Of a stretch of 64,000 nt of DNA, positions 23,585 to 36,084 are shown one piece after another (positions within the stretch are counted from its first letter, which is position 1; every line of letters starts with the position of its first letter). The DNA comes from Xenopus tropicalis (Eukaryota; Chordata; Amphibia; Anura; Pipidae). The DNA is taken from assembly GCF_000004195.4 (NCBI RefSeq), contig NC_030683.2, positions 82,476,910 to 82,540,909 on the forward strand. Direction: 5' to 3'. Made by a program: the position numbers and the translations under genes. The notes under the pieces were generated by a model. The model had not been told where the DNA came from. It saw only the letters and a program-made list of their open reading frames with translations, and searched no databases.

Positions 23585-23765
23585 TTTATTTTGCAGCAAA
23601 TAGAACCTTTTTTCTTTGGCCACATACATTGGAGTCAAATTGCATTTTTTCTTGAGCCATGTGCATTAAAGTCAATGGACGTTTTTTTCTCATGCCAAAT
23701 GCATTGGATTCAATGGGCATTTTTCTCAAGCAAAGTGCACTGAAGTCAAGAGGTGTTTTTTCTTG
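23585..23765. repeat. Degenerate ~37-bp tandem repeat
   Basis: Four to five diverged units, each with a version of GCATTGGAGTCAATGGGC followed by TTTTTTCTC and GCCA(A)ATG, at roughly 37-base spacing. The frames reading MHWIQWAFF and its like on either strand are products of the repeat. Similar TTGACTCCAATG units lie at 15104-15200. Confidence 0.75.
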
Positions 23766-25660
23766 TGTATTTTTTCTAGGAGCATATTTACTATGAGCAA
23801 AAATGTAAATTTGGAGCATTTTCTCAATAAATTGAAAGTTCACCACAACAACCACTATTTACTAAAAGAAAGTATGACAAGTTTTGGCTTATTAACTTGG
23901 TGATGATTCTCTCCTCATTGTGGGACATTTAACTATTTTAATCATGTGAAATATCTCCAGCGCAAAACTGTGAACATTCATCAATTTATCAAGAGCACAA
24001 GAGTGAATTTTAGCCAAGAGAAATATTGTCAGATTTAGGCTGGTGATGCTTTTGTATCTCATTATCTAAGTCACCCCCCCAGAATTTTCCTCACTTTAAT
24101 GATAGGGTGCAAATCTGGTTAAGAATTATCGCAGAAAAAAATTGCTGATATACTTTCGCAATGGCTTACGATTTTTAAAAAATTCACTCTTTAGTAAATA
24201 TGCTTCTTATAAGACATCCAAAAAAGTGGGGGAATGTTCTCTTACAGGTATCTCTTGTTGCGATACAGAGATAAAGGCATATATACGCTACTAGAATAAG
24301 TGAGTACTTTGCTTGTGAATGTGGGGCTGTTATTAAAGGCTTGTGATTTGAGAGACTGGGAGAAAGCACTTATGAAGAAGTTAGTTTGTTGCAGACATTT
24401 AGCCAAAGAATCTCTATATGCCTTAACATACAGGCAAAATGATTTAATTAGACATAAAGGGTTGGAATTGTAGGAAAGAAGCTGCATTGCAGGTTAAAAA
24501 TAGAGCAACTTGCATCTGAATTTGCACTTTGTACATGGCACTTGCACCCATAAATAAAGCCTACAATCACGCTGCTTTCCAGCGTGTCTCCCTGTGTGTT
24601 ATTTTAGAAGAAAATAGATTGTAGTAATGCTGCACCTGTAGAAACTGAAACCAAGATCACTAGAGCCAAAAGAGTTCAGCATGGCTGTCTGTGCTTCTAA
24701 CCGCACTGACCAGGAAAAAGGCACAGAGTTAAAAAGTAGACTGATGTCTCGCAATGAAGTTTAAGAGACTGTGAAGAAGGGCAAAGAGGTCAGTTTGCTG
24801 CTGTTGTGACTTGAGAGAGCCAGCTCGCTATACTGAGCAGGGTCCAGCTGAGAGCTGCCAGACTAGGAAAATGTGAATTCCTGCCAGCCCAAATGAATAT
24901 TATTATGTGCATAGGGATGTCATACAGTTTGTAGAGTCCTGCAGTGCACCTAAAACATCACTATAGCAGATCAACCCCATTGCTGTAAGCACTTCTGGCA
25001 TTTATAGTGTTCTACATTACTGTTTTTGGTTAAAAGTGGGAACTGAGGCATTTGTGCACAAAATATGTTAAACTTCATTTAGGGTCTTAACCACTAATGC
25101 AAGACATATTACTAAGCATAAGAAGCACCAAATAAAAAGTCAAGCTTCCACCAGATCAGTTAATTTTCACAAATTTTCGTGACTGGGAATTCCTGTTTGT
25201 TAATTTATTTCTTTGCAGATTTTGCATATGGCATCTATGGCAATAAATAACCAAGGAAAAGCAGTATATAAAAAGTAAGCTCCTACAGACTATAGACTAT
25301 GCCAAAGATTCCCAGCCTCTGGCTCCCCAGCTGTTTCTAACACCCACTAGCTGCTGGAGGATGCTGGGAACTGGAACTGAGCAGCAGCTGGGAAGCCACA
25401 GGTTGCTTATCTGTGGCTCCATCTCTAATTATAGACAGTAAGATTTGTTTTTCTCCTTCAAGGTAAATGCACCATACAATTTAAAAAGTTTGTTAAGAGG
25501 ACATCTTTGTTTAATAGAACACAAATACAGCAATATAGATAAGATAATTGAGATCTTTAATTAAAGCAGCGCTATGTGCAAAGTCCAATATTTGGAAGCA
25601 AAGCCATGTTTTTTTACCCATAATGCAGCATTTTTTCTAGAATTCCAGCATCAACGTGGA
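23766..25660. other. No gene seen
   Basis: AT-rich. The part 24570-24890 is repeat-free with balanced composition and could be intronic conserved sequence. No exon with acceptor, open frame and donor could be supported. Confidence 0.35.
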
Positions 25661-25745
25661 CACCTGTGAAATGCATTTGCTTCGATAATCAGACACAAGT
25701 TTGCTTACTGCATTTGTGCTTGAATGGCTCTTTTGGCTATGGTTG

Positions 25746-26028
25746 CAAACAAGGGCAGGCCAAGCCAACCGGGTGCCCTAGGCAACCCAGTCAGCTACCT
25801 CACCCCTGCACCTCCCCCCTTCATGTGTGCTTTGGTAAGCAAGCGCAATTCCCATGGGGGGGATGCGATATGTCATTGCCCCCACCAGATAATGACAAGC
25901 GGTGGGGGCAATGACAAAGGAGCCCTGACTAGGGGTGGGCAGGAGAGGCTCCTGCTTGGCGGCCCCCAATCGTTGCGTCCTAGGCAGCTGCCTTTTCTAC
26001 CTACCCCTAGTTCCAGCCCCGGTTGCAA
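25746..26028 (+). mobile_element. GC-rich MITE, copy 1
   Basis: It begins GGGCAGGCCAAGCCAACC with GGGTGCCCTAGGCAACCC and ends near CTACCCCTAGTTCCAGCCCC. The left end matches the complement of the right end of 57684-57882 (GCGCCCTAGGCAGCCCGGTC there). Its interior has a palindromic pair around ATTGCCCCCACCAGATAATG...GGTGGGGGCAATGAC. Proline-rich open frames across it are by-products of the C-rich composition. Confidence 0.65.
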
Positions 26029-26426
26029 AAATGGCAAGTTTGCATCCAAAAATGTTTGCACTGTAGTGCACAGCCCCCTAGTCTATACTGGCCTGCTGCC
26101 ATAGGTGATTCAACAAGCCATTGCCTTTATGACATATCAGATTAGATGCATATGTGAAATGTTGGGAATCACATGGGTGCAGTGCGCAGTGCCGATTCTG
26201 GGGCTGCTGCCACCTCAGGAGATCTGGGGATGCTGGTTTCATGCCAATTTCTAGCTGATTGTTGGTCTGGGAATGCTGGTTTCATGCTACAAAGCAAATT
26301 TTTTTTCTCTCTTGTTAAAATGTTTCCTGGCATGTTCCACATAGTGTGGAATTGTCATTGATAGAATGCATACATTTGTTTGAATTTACATATTGAATTT
26401 ACTATATAATATGTTTCAAAGTCTTT

Positions 26427-27226
26427 GGGGCAGATTTACTAAGACACAAACACTTGGGGGCTGATTTACTAACCCACGAATCCGACCCGAATTGGAAAAG
26501 TTCCGACTTGAAAACGAACATTTTGCAACTTTTTCGTATTTTTTGCGATTTTTTCGGCGTCTTTACGAATTTTTCGTTACCAATACGATTTTTGCGTAAA
26601 AACGCGAGTTTTTCGTAGCCATTACGAAAGTTGCGTAAAATCGTCCGATTTTTCCGTAGCGTTAAAACTTACGCGAAAAGTTGCGCCTTTTTCGTAGCGT
26701 TAAAACTTAAAAGGTGCGAAGTTTCGCGTAAGTTTTAACGCTACGAAAAAAGCGCAACTTTTTGCACAAGTTTTAACGCTACGAAAAATCGCCAGATTTT
26801 ACGCAACTTTCGTAATGGCTATGAAAAACTCGCGTTTTTACGCAAAAATCGTATTGGTAACGAAAAATTCGCAAAATACCGATCATTACGAAAAAAACGC
26901 AATCGGACTCATTTCGACCCGTTCGTGGGTTAGTAAATGTGCCCCTTGGAGTGTTCATTCGAACGCTCCGAGCATATTTTCGCAAAATTTTTCATCGATT
27001 GTGTGATTTTTTTCAACGCCCGCGCAAATCGGAAAGGTTATCCCGCTGTTAACAATCATTCGGTACGAAAATTTCGTGACTTTCGGATCGCCAATATGAT
27101 ATTATTGTGACTAATACGATTTTTTCGTAAGCATTTTCGTGATATTTGCAATCTTCAGAAATTTTCGCATCCAATCTGAATTTATCCCATTAGGGATTCG
27201 AACTCATGATTTCATGTATCTGCCCC
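26427..27226. mobile_element. Outer palindrome-like element interrupted by another MITE
   Basis: The ends are GGGGCAGAT (26427) and ATCTGCCCC (27226), flanked by TTT on both sides, a possible 3-bp target duplication. Its left arm is only about 30 bases (to CACTTGG) before the inner element at 26457-26945. The right part resumes with TTGGAGTGTTCATTCGAACG. It is rich in CGAAAAA and TTTTTCG words. Non-coding. Confidence 0.6.
26457..26945. mobile_element. Harbinger-like palindromic MITE nested in another element
   Basis: The ends are GGGGCTGATTTACTAACCCA and its imperfect complement ending TGTGCCCC. Almost the whole 489 bp folds on itself, the two arms meeting near 26705. The flanks both read TTG, a possible 3-bp duplication. 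The same family occurs at 35466-35966, where the 3-bp duplication is TAT. PIF/Harbinger elements make 3-bp duplications, so that superfamily is likely but not proven. No transposase. Confidence 0.8.
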
Positions 27227-28860
27227 TTTGTGTACAATACTTGTTCTGTAGTGTTCTCTATGTCAGTTCCCTTTCGTGCTCAACAAGAAAGAAAACATGC
27301 ATGTCCTTCTCTTATCTGCCTGGATTTTTGCAACCATCTAACTAGTATTCCAATGTTTTATATAACCCAGATTATTTCACCCTCAACGGAATCCATAATT
27401 GCTTAGTTTTTTCCATTTCCTTTATGTAGATAGTCATATTGATTTTTTAAAAACCTTGATGCACCATACAATTATTCAGTTCTGTTGCCATACCCTTCTA
27501 CACAGAACCATAATACAGTTAGCATCTGATAAAATATTAACACCAAAGTAAATGTAAGCAAAGTATACATACAATAACAAGGTTTTTAGTGATTATTACA
27601 ATATTTGTATATGTATTTGCTAATGAGAGCAGTCTTCTCTGACATTTTTTATTTTCTCCCTAGTTGATTAGTGAAACAATATAGCCGACTCCAGCCAGTT
27701 GTGATAAAAAAGCATCATTGTGGCTAGAGGATAGCTAAGTATTACAACTTTGTTTTACAGCCTAGATAGAGACAAACAGTAGCAGCTTTAAATAGCAATT
27801 GTATCGACAGACACCTTTAATATCACTGAAAAACACATAGAAAGCTAATTAGAACATGCAAATATAGTTGGTGTTAAGGTGCAACCTGCAAAAGGCTAGT
27901 TGATTTGTGTTCATTTTTATTATTTTTTTTTTGCACTTAGTCCTTTGCCCCAGTTTGGAAAATGAACCCATTATGTGTTAACATGCACGGTATTTCTATG
28001 GTTTATATGAAGACACGCTTCCCAGGAAAGCCACTTCTTCAGACATTATCCCACGCAGCATGAGATGTGCAATGGAATTTCCCACAGGCAGTTCACCTTG
28101 CTAAGGGACACACAGCCAACTGAGTTGCAGAGTGAGGTGAGGTACAGGTCAGGCTGCTTCTTTCTGCTGATTGGACAAAATGTAATAATTAGGCAGGCAC
28201 CCTGCAGCGAAATGTATATGCTGTATTAATTCTGAACCCACAGTGCTTAGCGTTCCATTTACAGTGTAATTACACGCACATACAATGCTTAGTGTCACCG
28301 GCAACTAGAATAAACTACACATGGATGAACGTTTACTCCTTAATTAATATAGCTGCGTCCTAATTAGTGTTTTGGTTTGTCTGCAGTATGACACAGTATG
28401 ACTTACTGTCTACTCACAAGTAAGAAATAAATCTTATGATGTAGCTTTTGTGTGGGAAAAGAGAATGAAGTACACTTTCCCTCAATATTTATCAAATTTC
28501 TAGTTCACTATACTTTATCCTAAATTAACACTTTCCTGCAACATCTTTACTCTATTTCCTTTAAAAACATAAAAATGATGTTGTAACTGTAGGAGTTTGC
28601 TGCTCACCATTTTATTTGCAGTGCCAGTGTTATACAGCGGGTGGCGTTGAACAGTTGTATACAGTCTTGTTGCCACTGAGCTTTTTTGTCTGGAATCTTT
28701 GAAAAAGAAACATTTGTAATTGCAAGAACATGGTTTCCCTGAGTATTTTTTGCTTTCTTGCTTTCTGGGCAGATTTGAAAGTAAAATGCATTTTTTAGGA
28801 AAAAATTTCAATTACCCCATTCCTTTCATATAAATATCAGCCTTTCTGTAAAGTTATGCT
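27227..28860. other. AT-rich DNA with one candidate conserved tract (28050-28400)
   Basis: No exon seen. Around 28230-28400 there are closely spaced TAATTA-type cores (CTCCTTAATTAATATAGCTG, GTCCTAATTAGTG) in repeat-free sequence, which is the look of an enhancer-like conserved element. Conservation was not testable here. Confidence 0.3.
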
Positions 28861-28884
28861 ATCAACCACACATGCTTCTTGATA

Positions 28885-29065
28885 AACCCCACTCCTTCTC
28901 CTATTAATCGTTGGCCCAAACATTGCTCCCCCTCCTCCCAATCTCCTGTCAATCATTGGCCCAAACATTGCTCCCCCTCCTCCCAATTGTGCCCTAGCCA
29001 CCTGCCTACCCTCCTACCTAACATTGCTCCCTCTGCTCCCAATTGTGCCCTAGCCTCCTGCCTAC
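28885..29065. repeat. Imperfect C-rich tandem repeat
   Basis: Units of about 36-57 bases share GGCCCAAACATTGCTCCCCC and CTCCCAATTGTGCCCTAGCC. An open frame (WPKHCSPSSQ repeated) follows the unit and is not considered a gene. Confidence 0.75.
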
Positions 29066-29202
29066 CCCCCAAGGGCTTGTCCAGGGTATATTTGATTAAT
29101 TATTTACATGAATTCACAATAAAATTCAGCATTTTGCCATCGGCAAACTTTTCGCAAATAATGCCCTTTGCCCATTTCCATTCCATGGAAAAAAAAGTTG
29201 TG

Positions 29203-29252
29203 AATGTAAAAAAAGTTATACACGTAAAAAAAGTTATACACGTAAAAAAATA
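29203..29252. repeat. 18-bp tandem repeat
   Basis: About two and a half copies of AAAAAAAGTTATACACGT, right before the TTAA of the next MITE. Confidence 0.85.
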
Positions 29253-29257
29253 AACAC

Positions 29258-29915
29258 TTAAAGGAACAGTAACACAAATATTTCAGTTTTAATATATGCC
29301 TTCTAAATACTATTATTAAGATATGTATCTTGGAAAAATTGCAGCATCATAAGTGTTTTTTGAATAATTTATGTTACAACTGATTTACTGGGCAAACCTT
29401 CAAAAGGCGATACAGCAACTCCTTGGCTTCCGTTCTAATCCGGAAGTTATCTTGCCGCATTCTTCGGGGTCATTTTTTTGAGTGATTTATGGTTTTGTAG
29501 GGGATTGTGTAGGGAGAGGGATGGGGGACGGAGGGTTTCTACTTGACAGCTAAAGGCTGTCCCTTGGACCGATTCGGCAGCTAATCGGCCCGTGTATGGT
29601 GGGGATATCGGGTAAAGATCCGCTCGCTTGGCGACATCGCCAAGCGAGCGGATCTTATAGTGCCTGCCTGTAACACAGATCGCTATCTAAGCCTGCACGG
29701 GGAAAGGGAGGGGGAGGAGGGGTGAGCTGCCCGAAGCTTGCTGAGAAAGTTGGAGGAGATCTGCTGCCTGAGTTCAATAAATTAATGGAAAGGTTAATTT
29801 TCAAGAAAACCACTTATACTTTTATAATTTTGATATATGATATGATATATTTTCTAATAAAAGTATTTTAAAAAGATATTTTGAATATTAAAAAATTGTG
29901 TTACAGTTCCTTTAA
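29258..29915. mobile_element. TTAA MITE with AAAGGAACAGTAACAC ends, copy 1
   Basis: The ends TTAAAGGAACAGTAACAC and GTGTTACAGTTCCTTTAA are inverted, with TTAA at both boundaries. The ends are shared with 61203-61627, but the interior differs. The interior contains a perfect hairpin at 29615-29656 with 20-base arms and a 2-base centre (AAGATCCGCTCGCTTGGCGA on the left). T2/Kolobok-like by its TTAA target. Non-coding. Confidence 0.82.
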
Positions 29916-31000
29916 AGAAAAAAGTTGCACGGTATAAGTGAGAAAAATGTCTAGTTACATTAAGTCAATGCCCTTAGCCTTAATAAAAGGACAGATTGCA
30001 TTAGGAAGGGTAGGCTGAGGAAGGAGTTTGGTTATAGTAGGGTTAAGGCAGGGTTAACAGGCATGGAAGTAGAAGAATGGAAGTGGATGCCTGGGCAAAA
30101 AATGGGAGGATAATGTATATATAGGGTAGGAAGAGGGCGACCTTTTTCAGTAGTGAGTCTGGGAAGAGCAACTTACCACCCACCTTTCTGTTGTCAGGAA
30201 CAGTAGGAGGGGTCCATTTTGGAGCATTTTGCCACAGCTTTGTTACTAAGGTGGGTCCTATGCCCCAGTTTCAAGATTGGTAATGGTATCCTCAAACAAG
30301 GGAACTGGGACAGAGGTATTCTGGCTTCCTGTTCCCACATGGCCACTTATTACCCATGTGGGAGGTGGTCAGTATGGCAGATAATAATAAAAGCCATGTT
30401 CTTTTGTATCCCAATCGGTTTGTCGTCTTTATCTCTATAGGGTAGGTTGAGGATAGGTTTAGAAGATCAGCATACCAGCTTATCAGGTGTCTATAAGGAC
30501 TTGTTTGGTCACAATATGAGGCACAGTTTATACCCACTTGAGGCCTGCTGGGTATTAGGCAGAACCAATACATGGCAAAGGCTACGCAGTATGTAGCAAT
30601 GAAGCAGCTCATTGCCACTCATGTATGCAGCCTAATAGACAGAATATGCTGCATGCCTTCTGAATAAAACTAGATTCATGTTTGCAGCACATCAGACTTA
30701 TTACTTGCTCAAAATAATGCTTTACAAAAGCAGCCAGCTGACTGTCATGATAGAATCTCCTTACCTGCATCCTTTGCTTGCTGAATTTTGGCAGCAGAAT
30801 AGACAAGAAAATAGACAAACAGAGCACAGACAAATACTGGGCAAACTCTCAACAGAGAAGAGAGATAAGAACAAAATAAATATTACACATGGGAACAGTA
30901 AGAAAAACATACAGGACACTATCCAAAAAGCCAAGCCACAAAAGATTCAAATATTATTATTCAGTATTTGTCAATTTGCAATATAGGCATTTGGCAGATG
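29916..31000. other. No gene seen
   Basis: Apparently single-copy DNA with modest GC content. The overlapping open frames at 30219-30986 are short, lack family motifs and are not bounded by convincing splice sites. Confidence 0.35.
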
Positions 31001-31370
31001 TTAAAAGGGTACAGTCTGCAATTGGGTTTCATTATATTTTTTTTATTATTTAGCTTTTTGTTCAGCAGCTCTACAGATTGGAATTTACACAGCTATCTGG
31101 TTGTTTAGGTCCAATTTACCCTAGCAACCAAGTAGTGGTTTGAATGACAGACTGAAAGAAATATAGGCGAGAGCCTGGGAAGAAAGAAAAGTAATAGAAA
31201 TTCAACAATAACAATATAATTAAGGCCTCACAGAGCAATCATTTTTTGACTTCCAGGGTGGGCGATCAACAACCAGATGCCATTTTAAATTGCAAGCTGG
31301 AAAGAGGCAGAAGAGGAAGACAAATAGTTCAAAAAGTACAAAAAATGACCAAACAAAAAGTTACTAATAA
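31001..31370 (+). mobile_element. Truncated MITE of the 10338-10770 family
   Basis: It contains TTCAGCAGCTCTACAGATTG, TACCCTAGCAACCAAGTAG and GCTGGAAAGAGGCAGAAGAG, the same blocks as 10338-10770 read in the opposite direction. The left end starts TTAAAAGGGTACAGTC. The right inverted end is lost at about 31370. Confidence 0.8.
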
Positions 31371-32136
31371 CAGTAAGTGCCTTGTGCCTGTCTGAGCTTC
31401 ATTCTAAAATCTGCTGCATGCATGGGCCCAAATGGACATCATTTTGCAGACCTAAATGCTCCTGCAATTATGTTTGTTCCAGTTATAAATCTGGCATGAT
31501 ATCTCATAAAATTTTACTTCCTATGTGTTATATTTCAGATAACAGAATGATGTGCATGTAATAATCTGAACATTCTTGGATTCATTCATAGTACTTAGCA
31601 GATACAGAAAGTATTAAAGGGATACTGGTGTGATTTCATGCACTTGCTGGAAGTTGGGTTCCCAACAGTCTGTTTATTTGGGGAAGTTTCGAAAAAAAAA
31701 ATCCTCAGGATGCACAACAATCAGATTGTTGAAATGTAAGACAGATTCTTAGCCTGCACTTATTCTCTGGACAAGAATCCGCCCTGTGTGACATTAGCCT
31801 AAAGCCTTACACAGTGCTTTACAGACTGTTGGTCATTCACACCAGTCCATGCCCCCCTGTGTAGCTTATTACATTCACACTCAAAGGTCAGTTTTATAAG
31901 GAGCTAAATAGCCTATCTGTTTATACTGCCAAGTCCAGAATAAACTCAGGACTACAATGCAACTAGAATGCAGGGCAAAAGAGCTAACCATAGTTTTTTA
32001 CTTCTCTCCTTTATAAGTGTAGGGTAGGGTCATATAATGATAACACCTGGGCACTAAAGGTTTGCATTTGATCATGAAAAAAATGCATAAAAATGCGCAA
32101 AGAATATGCATTTACACCTTGGGGGTTCCCCTTATT

Positions 32137-32420
32137 TTAAAGTAGAAGGAAAGGTTAAATCACTAGGGGGTGCCAAATGTTAGGCTCCCGCTTTCCAGCA
32201 GACAAGTGTTCTTCCTTCCTTTCCTTTTGCAGCAATCCCGGGGCCTGCGCATGCGCAGTTTAGCAAAAAATCTAATTTTTTTGTTATAGTCCGACTTTCA
32301 TTCTACTGAGCATGTGCGAAGACCAAAGGAGGAGGAACACTTGCTCTTGTACGCCTTGGCCGGTGCAGATTTTTCCTAACAGGAGCACCAGCCGGGGGTT
32401 TATGGTAATTACAACCACTG
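32137..32420 (+). mobile_element. Partial TTAA MITE (TTAAAGTAGAAGGAAAGG end)
   Basis: It starts with TTAAAGTAGAAGGAAAGGTT and has an interior with GGGGGTGCCAAATGTTAGGC, GCGCATGCGCAGTTTAGC and a run ending near AGGAGCACCAGCCGGGG. The left end is of the T2 type. No matching right end was found, so the element is truncated or its end has decayed. The CpG-rich GCGCATGCGC is notable in this background. Confidence 0.65.
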
Positions 32421-35400
32421 GTGGGTGACTAACATCTGCCCATCCATCTATGTATCGTTCATGCTGTTGCCTTTGTCCTGCCTCTTACTGATGCAGGAGA
32501 ACTTTGAGGTGACAGCGGCTCCAGGCTTCTGACAATGGAATAAGTCATTAGAAGCAGCTCAGTTGTGCCTAAAAAATTGGGCACAGATATCACTTTGACA
32601 GAAATGCCAACCTCAATAGATTTTCAGCTGCTTTTGTGTCAGGCTTATCTTCCCTTCACACTCACAATTATACTAGAATTATGGTAAGAATGCTGGGTAA
32701 CAAACATGGTAAACTGAGTGCAAAATTGTACTTTGTACACTCACTTGTGTTCGTAAATGACACCTTAAATGTTTAGCCTATTTTATGTTTTTTTTTAAAT
32801 TATGTTTTTTTGAATAATTTTTGAATAATGTTGAGTCTCCTTCATGTTTGTTTTAGTGGAAAGAAATAAAATAATATTACACCTTCTGTCATGTTGCTTT
32901 GAAGAACCCAGGTGGTAGGCGGAGGGTAAATGCATTTGTCAGATTTCCTTTTCTGCACTGTGCAGCATAGCAAATAAACATAAACACACACACACATACA
33001 TAGTACCTTGTAAAAATATTCCGTTCACTGAGCAGTTCTCCCACTTTACTGAAAATCCAGTTTTTTTTTTAATTTCAAAACTTATTGAAAAATATTTTTT
33101 TCATATACAGTAAATACAAACTTTGCTGTTTTGTAGCAACAACTTTTTGGTCCCATCTTTGAAGACAGATTTGCTGAAGTTGTTCATGTTAGTACGCACT
33201 TGTACAGTAACTAATTGTAATTCATTTTCGAGTTATGCCATAGATTCCCAGTTAGACTGGGATCAATTGCAAGGTCATATCTAAATAGATGTTATAGATA
33301 TATAAATAGATGTTATAGATGGACCTATGTGGCTTTGTTGTGGTAAAACCATGTACTGAATCAGGCTATAGTGCTTAGTGCTGGGGAAATTTCACTTATT
33401 CAAATATTTGGTTCTCCATTTGAATTACCCACTAATGGAGTTACCTAGTGGCCCAATATAAGGTAGGTTGGCCTTGACCAGGCTAGGAAGACTGTAAGCA
33501 CAGGTTTAAGTTAGGGTTATAGAGCAAAGTGGGCCTACAATATGTAATTAACCAAGTTGGTGGAAGTTGAGTCTGATTCTGCCATGCGACATGGAAGCAG
33601 CATCCCACCCTCCTACCCTATTATGTTAAGGGGGGGATGTTTAATGTGGATTGAATGTTTTTCTTGGGTGAAGTTATTATGTTACAGTAGTGGATGGCAG
33701 GGGAAATGTTTGCCAGTAATGGGAGGGGCTGCCTATTCAGTTACAACTTCCTTTACTTATTGGTCCCAGGAGATAGTGGTCGAAAATGAGGCTTACCTTA
33801 CCATCACTTGCCCATCCTTGTTAAGATGTGCTGGGTTGCTGGCATAGCAGTTCTGGCAAGCATTTCTGTGGTGCTGATTAAGAGTATTAGTTTTGTGTTA
33901 GTGTTTTAACTCTCTATTTCTCAGTTTGTTGATCAATATGTTACTAAAGCTGTGGTCTTTACACATCCAACGTGAACTTTTAGTGTGCTTGTTACCTTAT
34001 GGGGAAACTCCTAGGATAGGATGGAACTGGATGGTTGGGGATACGTCTAGTTGGGTGCGATCATCTGCCTGGACACTGCTCTGGTCATAGTAAGCAGCAT
34101 GGACCTTTTGTTGTACAATGCATTTTACATCTTTCAGGCATGGTAATATCATTATAGTAATTTTAGTTTTAAGACAGAAAGAGCCTCAAAAGGAATAATT
34201 TGAAAACCTAAATAAAAAATAAAGACCAACTGATATATTTTATTAGAAGTGGTCTATCTATAACCTACAAAAGGTTATTTAAAACTGAATTTCCCTATCA
34301 AAAGAATTATTGCAATAACTATAATGTCATTATTGCTGATATTACATGCTAGTTGGTAATTGTCTAAAGAACTGCAAGTGATTTCACTCTGGCGCACCCA
34401 TGTAACAGCCTCTGAATATGCATTTTTCCATGAAAAATCAGAAACTGAATAGAAAATGACACTGTGATTTTCTTACATATTCATGTTTTTATGTGTATTC
34501 AGAACAAATTGCAGAGAAACCTGAGCATACCATATGAAAAAGGTTTGTATGCATTAGGCCCCGGTTCTGTGCAACTCAGTGGGAGCTAAATTTTTCTTCC
34601 TTTAGACATATTATTTTGTCTGTATATGAATTGCTACTGCTCATTTAATTATAGAAACCCTTGATGGCCTTTGCCCATGTTATTCATAGTATGAGCCTAG
34701 CTAAATGGGTTGTGCATAGCAATAGTCTAAGTTTTAATAAATGGCCTAAATCTTTAGGTGAATGGAAATACAGATGTGCAAATTATCCATGTCATTTTTG
34801 TTTCAGTATTTGTCTGAGTGCTCATAGATACATTATAGGTACTCCTTTGTGCTTTAAAAAAATAAAGGATATAAAAGAAAACATGCATGCTGATTATCTT
34901 CTTAAAGGAGACAAATATGGCTAGAAATTATGTATTTTAACTGCACAAGCCCAGAGGTTAAGCAGCCCTATGAAAATATTGATCCATGCCTTCAATTTGT
35001 CCACAAGAGCTCCCTATCTTGGATATTGGAAGGCCCTGTTTTGTGTGTCAGTGACAATGCACATGATTGCTCTGGACTGTGTTGACAAACTAAACTTAGT
35101 GGTAGTGGTCTACTGAAACATTAGCAGAAAGTGAGGTTGCATCTGTCATAATAATGAAAACTAATTCAGATACATTATGCACATTATCTACATTGCCATG
35201 TGACTTTGAAATTTTAATGGGAATTTTTATATTGTATATATACTGTATATTGTGCATTAAACTGCCAGCAGCCCAGAGCATGTGCTGTGAATCAGCAGAA
35301 AAGCAGATGGAAAGCTGGGGGGGTGAGCCTCGAAGGCTTCACTGCTAAAGGGCAGATACACTGCTTCAAAACTTGATAAACTTTATTGAGTGAAGTTCTG

Positions 35401-35460
35401 TGAAGATACCAGCAACACCATACTACCAGAACAATTCATCCAGTCAAGATAAAACCTTAC
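32421..35460. other. No gene seen
   Basis: AT-rich sequence with a short (CA)n at about 32982-32996 and poly-T near 33060. Some segments (32440-32650) look single-copy and balanced. No exon was supported. Confidence 0.35.
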
Positions 35461-35465
35461 ACTAT

Positions 35466-35966
35466 GGGGCTGATTTACTTACCCACGAACGGGTCGAATG
35501 GAGTCCGATTGCGTTTTTTTCGTAATGATCGGTACTTTGCGATTTTTTCGTATGTTTTGCGATTTTTTCGGATTCTTTACGAATTTTTCGGATCCAATAC
35601 GATTTTTGCGTAAAAACGCGAGTTTTCCTATCCATTACGAAAGTTGCGTAAAAAGTTGCGCATTTTGCGTAGCATTAAAACTTACGCGAAAAGTTGCGCA
35701 TTTTTCGTAGCGTTAAGTTTTAACGCTACGAAAAATGCGCAACTTTTCGCGTAAGTTTTAACGCTACGCAAAATGCGCAACTTTTTACGCAACTTTCGTA
35801 ATGGATACGAAAAACTCGCGTTTTTACGCAAAAATCGTATTGGATCCGAAAAATTCGTACAGAATCCGAAAAAATCGCAAAACATACGAAAAAGTCGCAA
35901 AATATTCGTTTTCGAGTCGGAACTTTTCCAATTCGGGTCGGATTCGTGGGTTAGTAAATCAGCCCC
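35466..35966. mobile_element. Harbinger-like palindromic MITE with TAT target duplication
   Basis: The ends are GGGGCTGATTTACTTACCCA (35466) and the complement-type end GTTAGTAAATCAGCCCC (35966). They are flanked by TAT on both sides (35463-35465 and 35967-35969), a 3-bp target duplication. The 501-bp element is an almost perfect hairpin with its centre near 35715 (GTTAAGTTTTAACGCTACG). Both strands therefore give near-identical translations, which are not genes. Family member of 26457-26945. Confidence 0.88.
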
Positions 35967-36084
35967 TATGCCAATAGAATAAAAAAACAAATTTTACCAA
36001 TCAATCTGTTTGCATCATATAAATGCACAATTGAATGTATCATAAGCTGAATATAAGGCTTTAGTAAATATGGTTCTTTTAACT

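Noticed and set aside
25724..26104. 126-residue proline-rich frame and its overlapping frames
   Set aside because: They lie across a C-rich MITE; the composition explains the lack of stops.
28879..29253. 124-residue frame with WPKHCSPSSQ repeats
   Set aside because: It follows a tandem DNA repeat and then an AAAAAAAGTT repeat; no start context or homology is evident.
31615..31720. AAAGGGATACTGGTGTGATT as a MITE start
   Set aside because: Resembles a T2-type end, but the other end and interior could not be recognised.
35498..35990. Open frames of 70-102 residues on both strands
   Set aside because: They are read-outs of the two arms of one palindromic MITE; the near-identical peptides from both strands reflect the inverted repeat.
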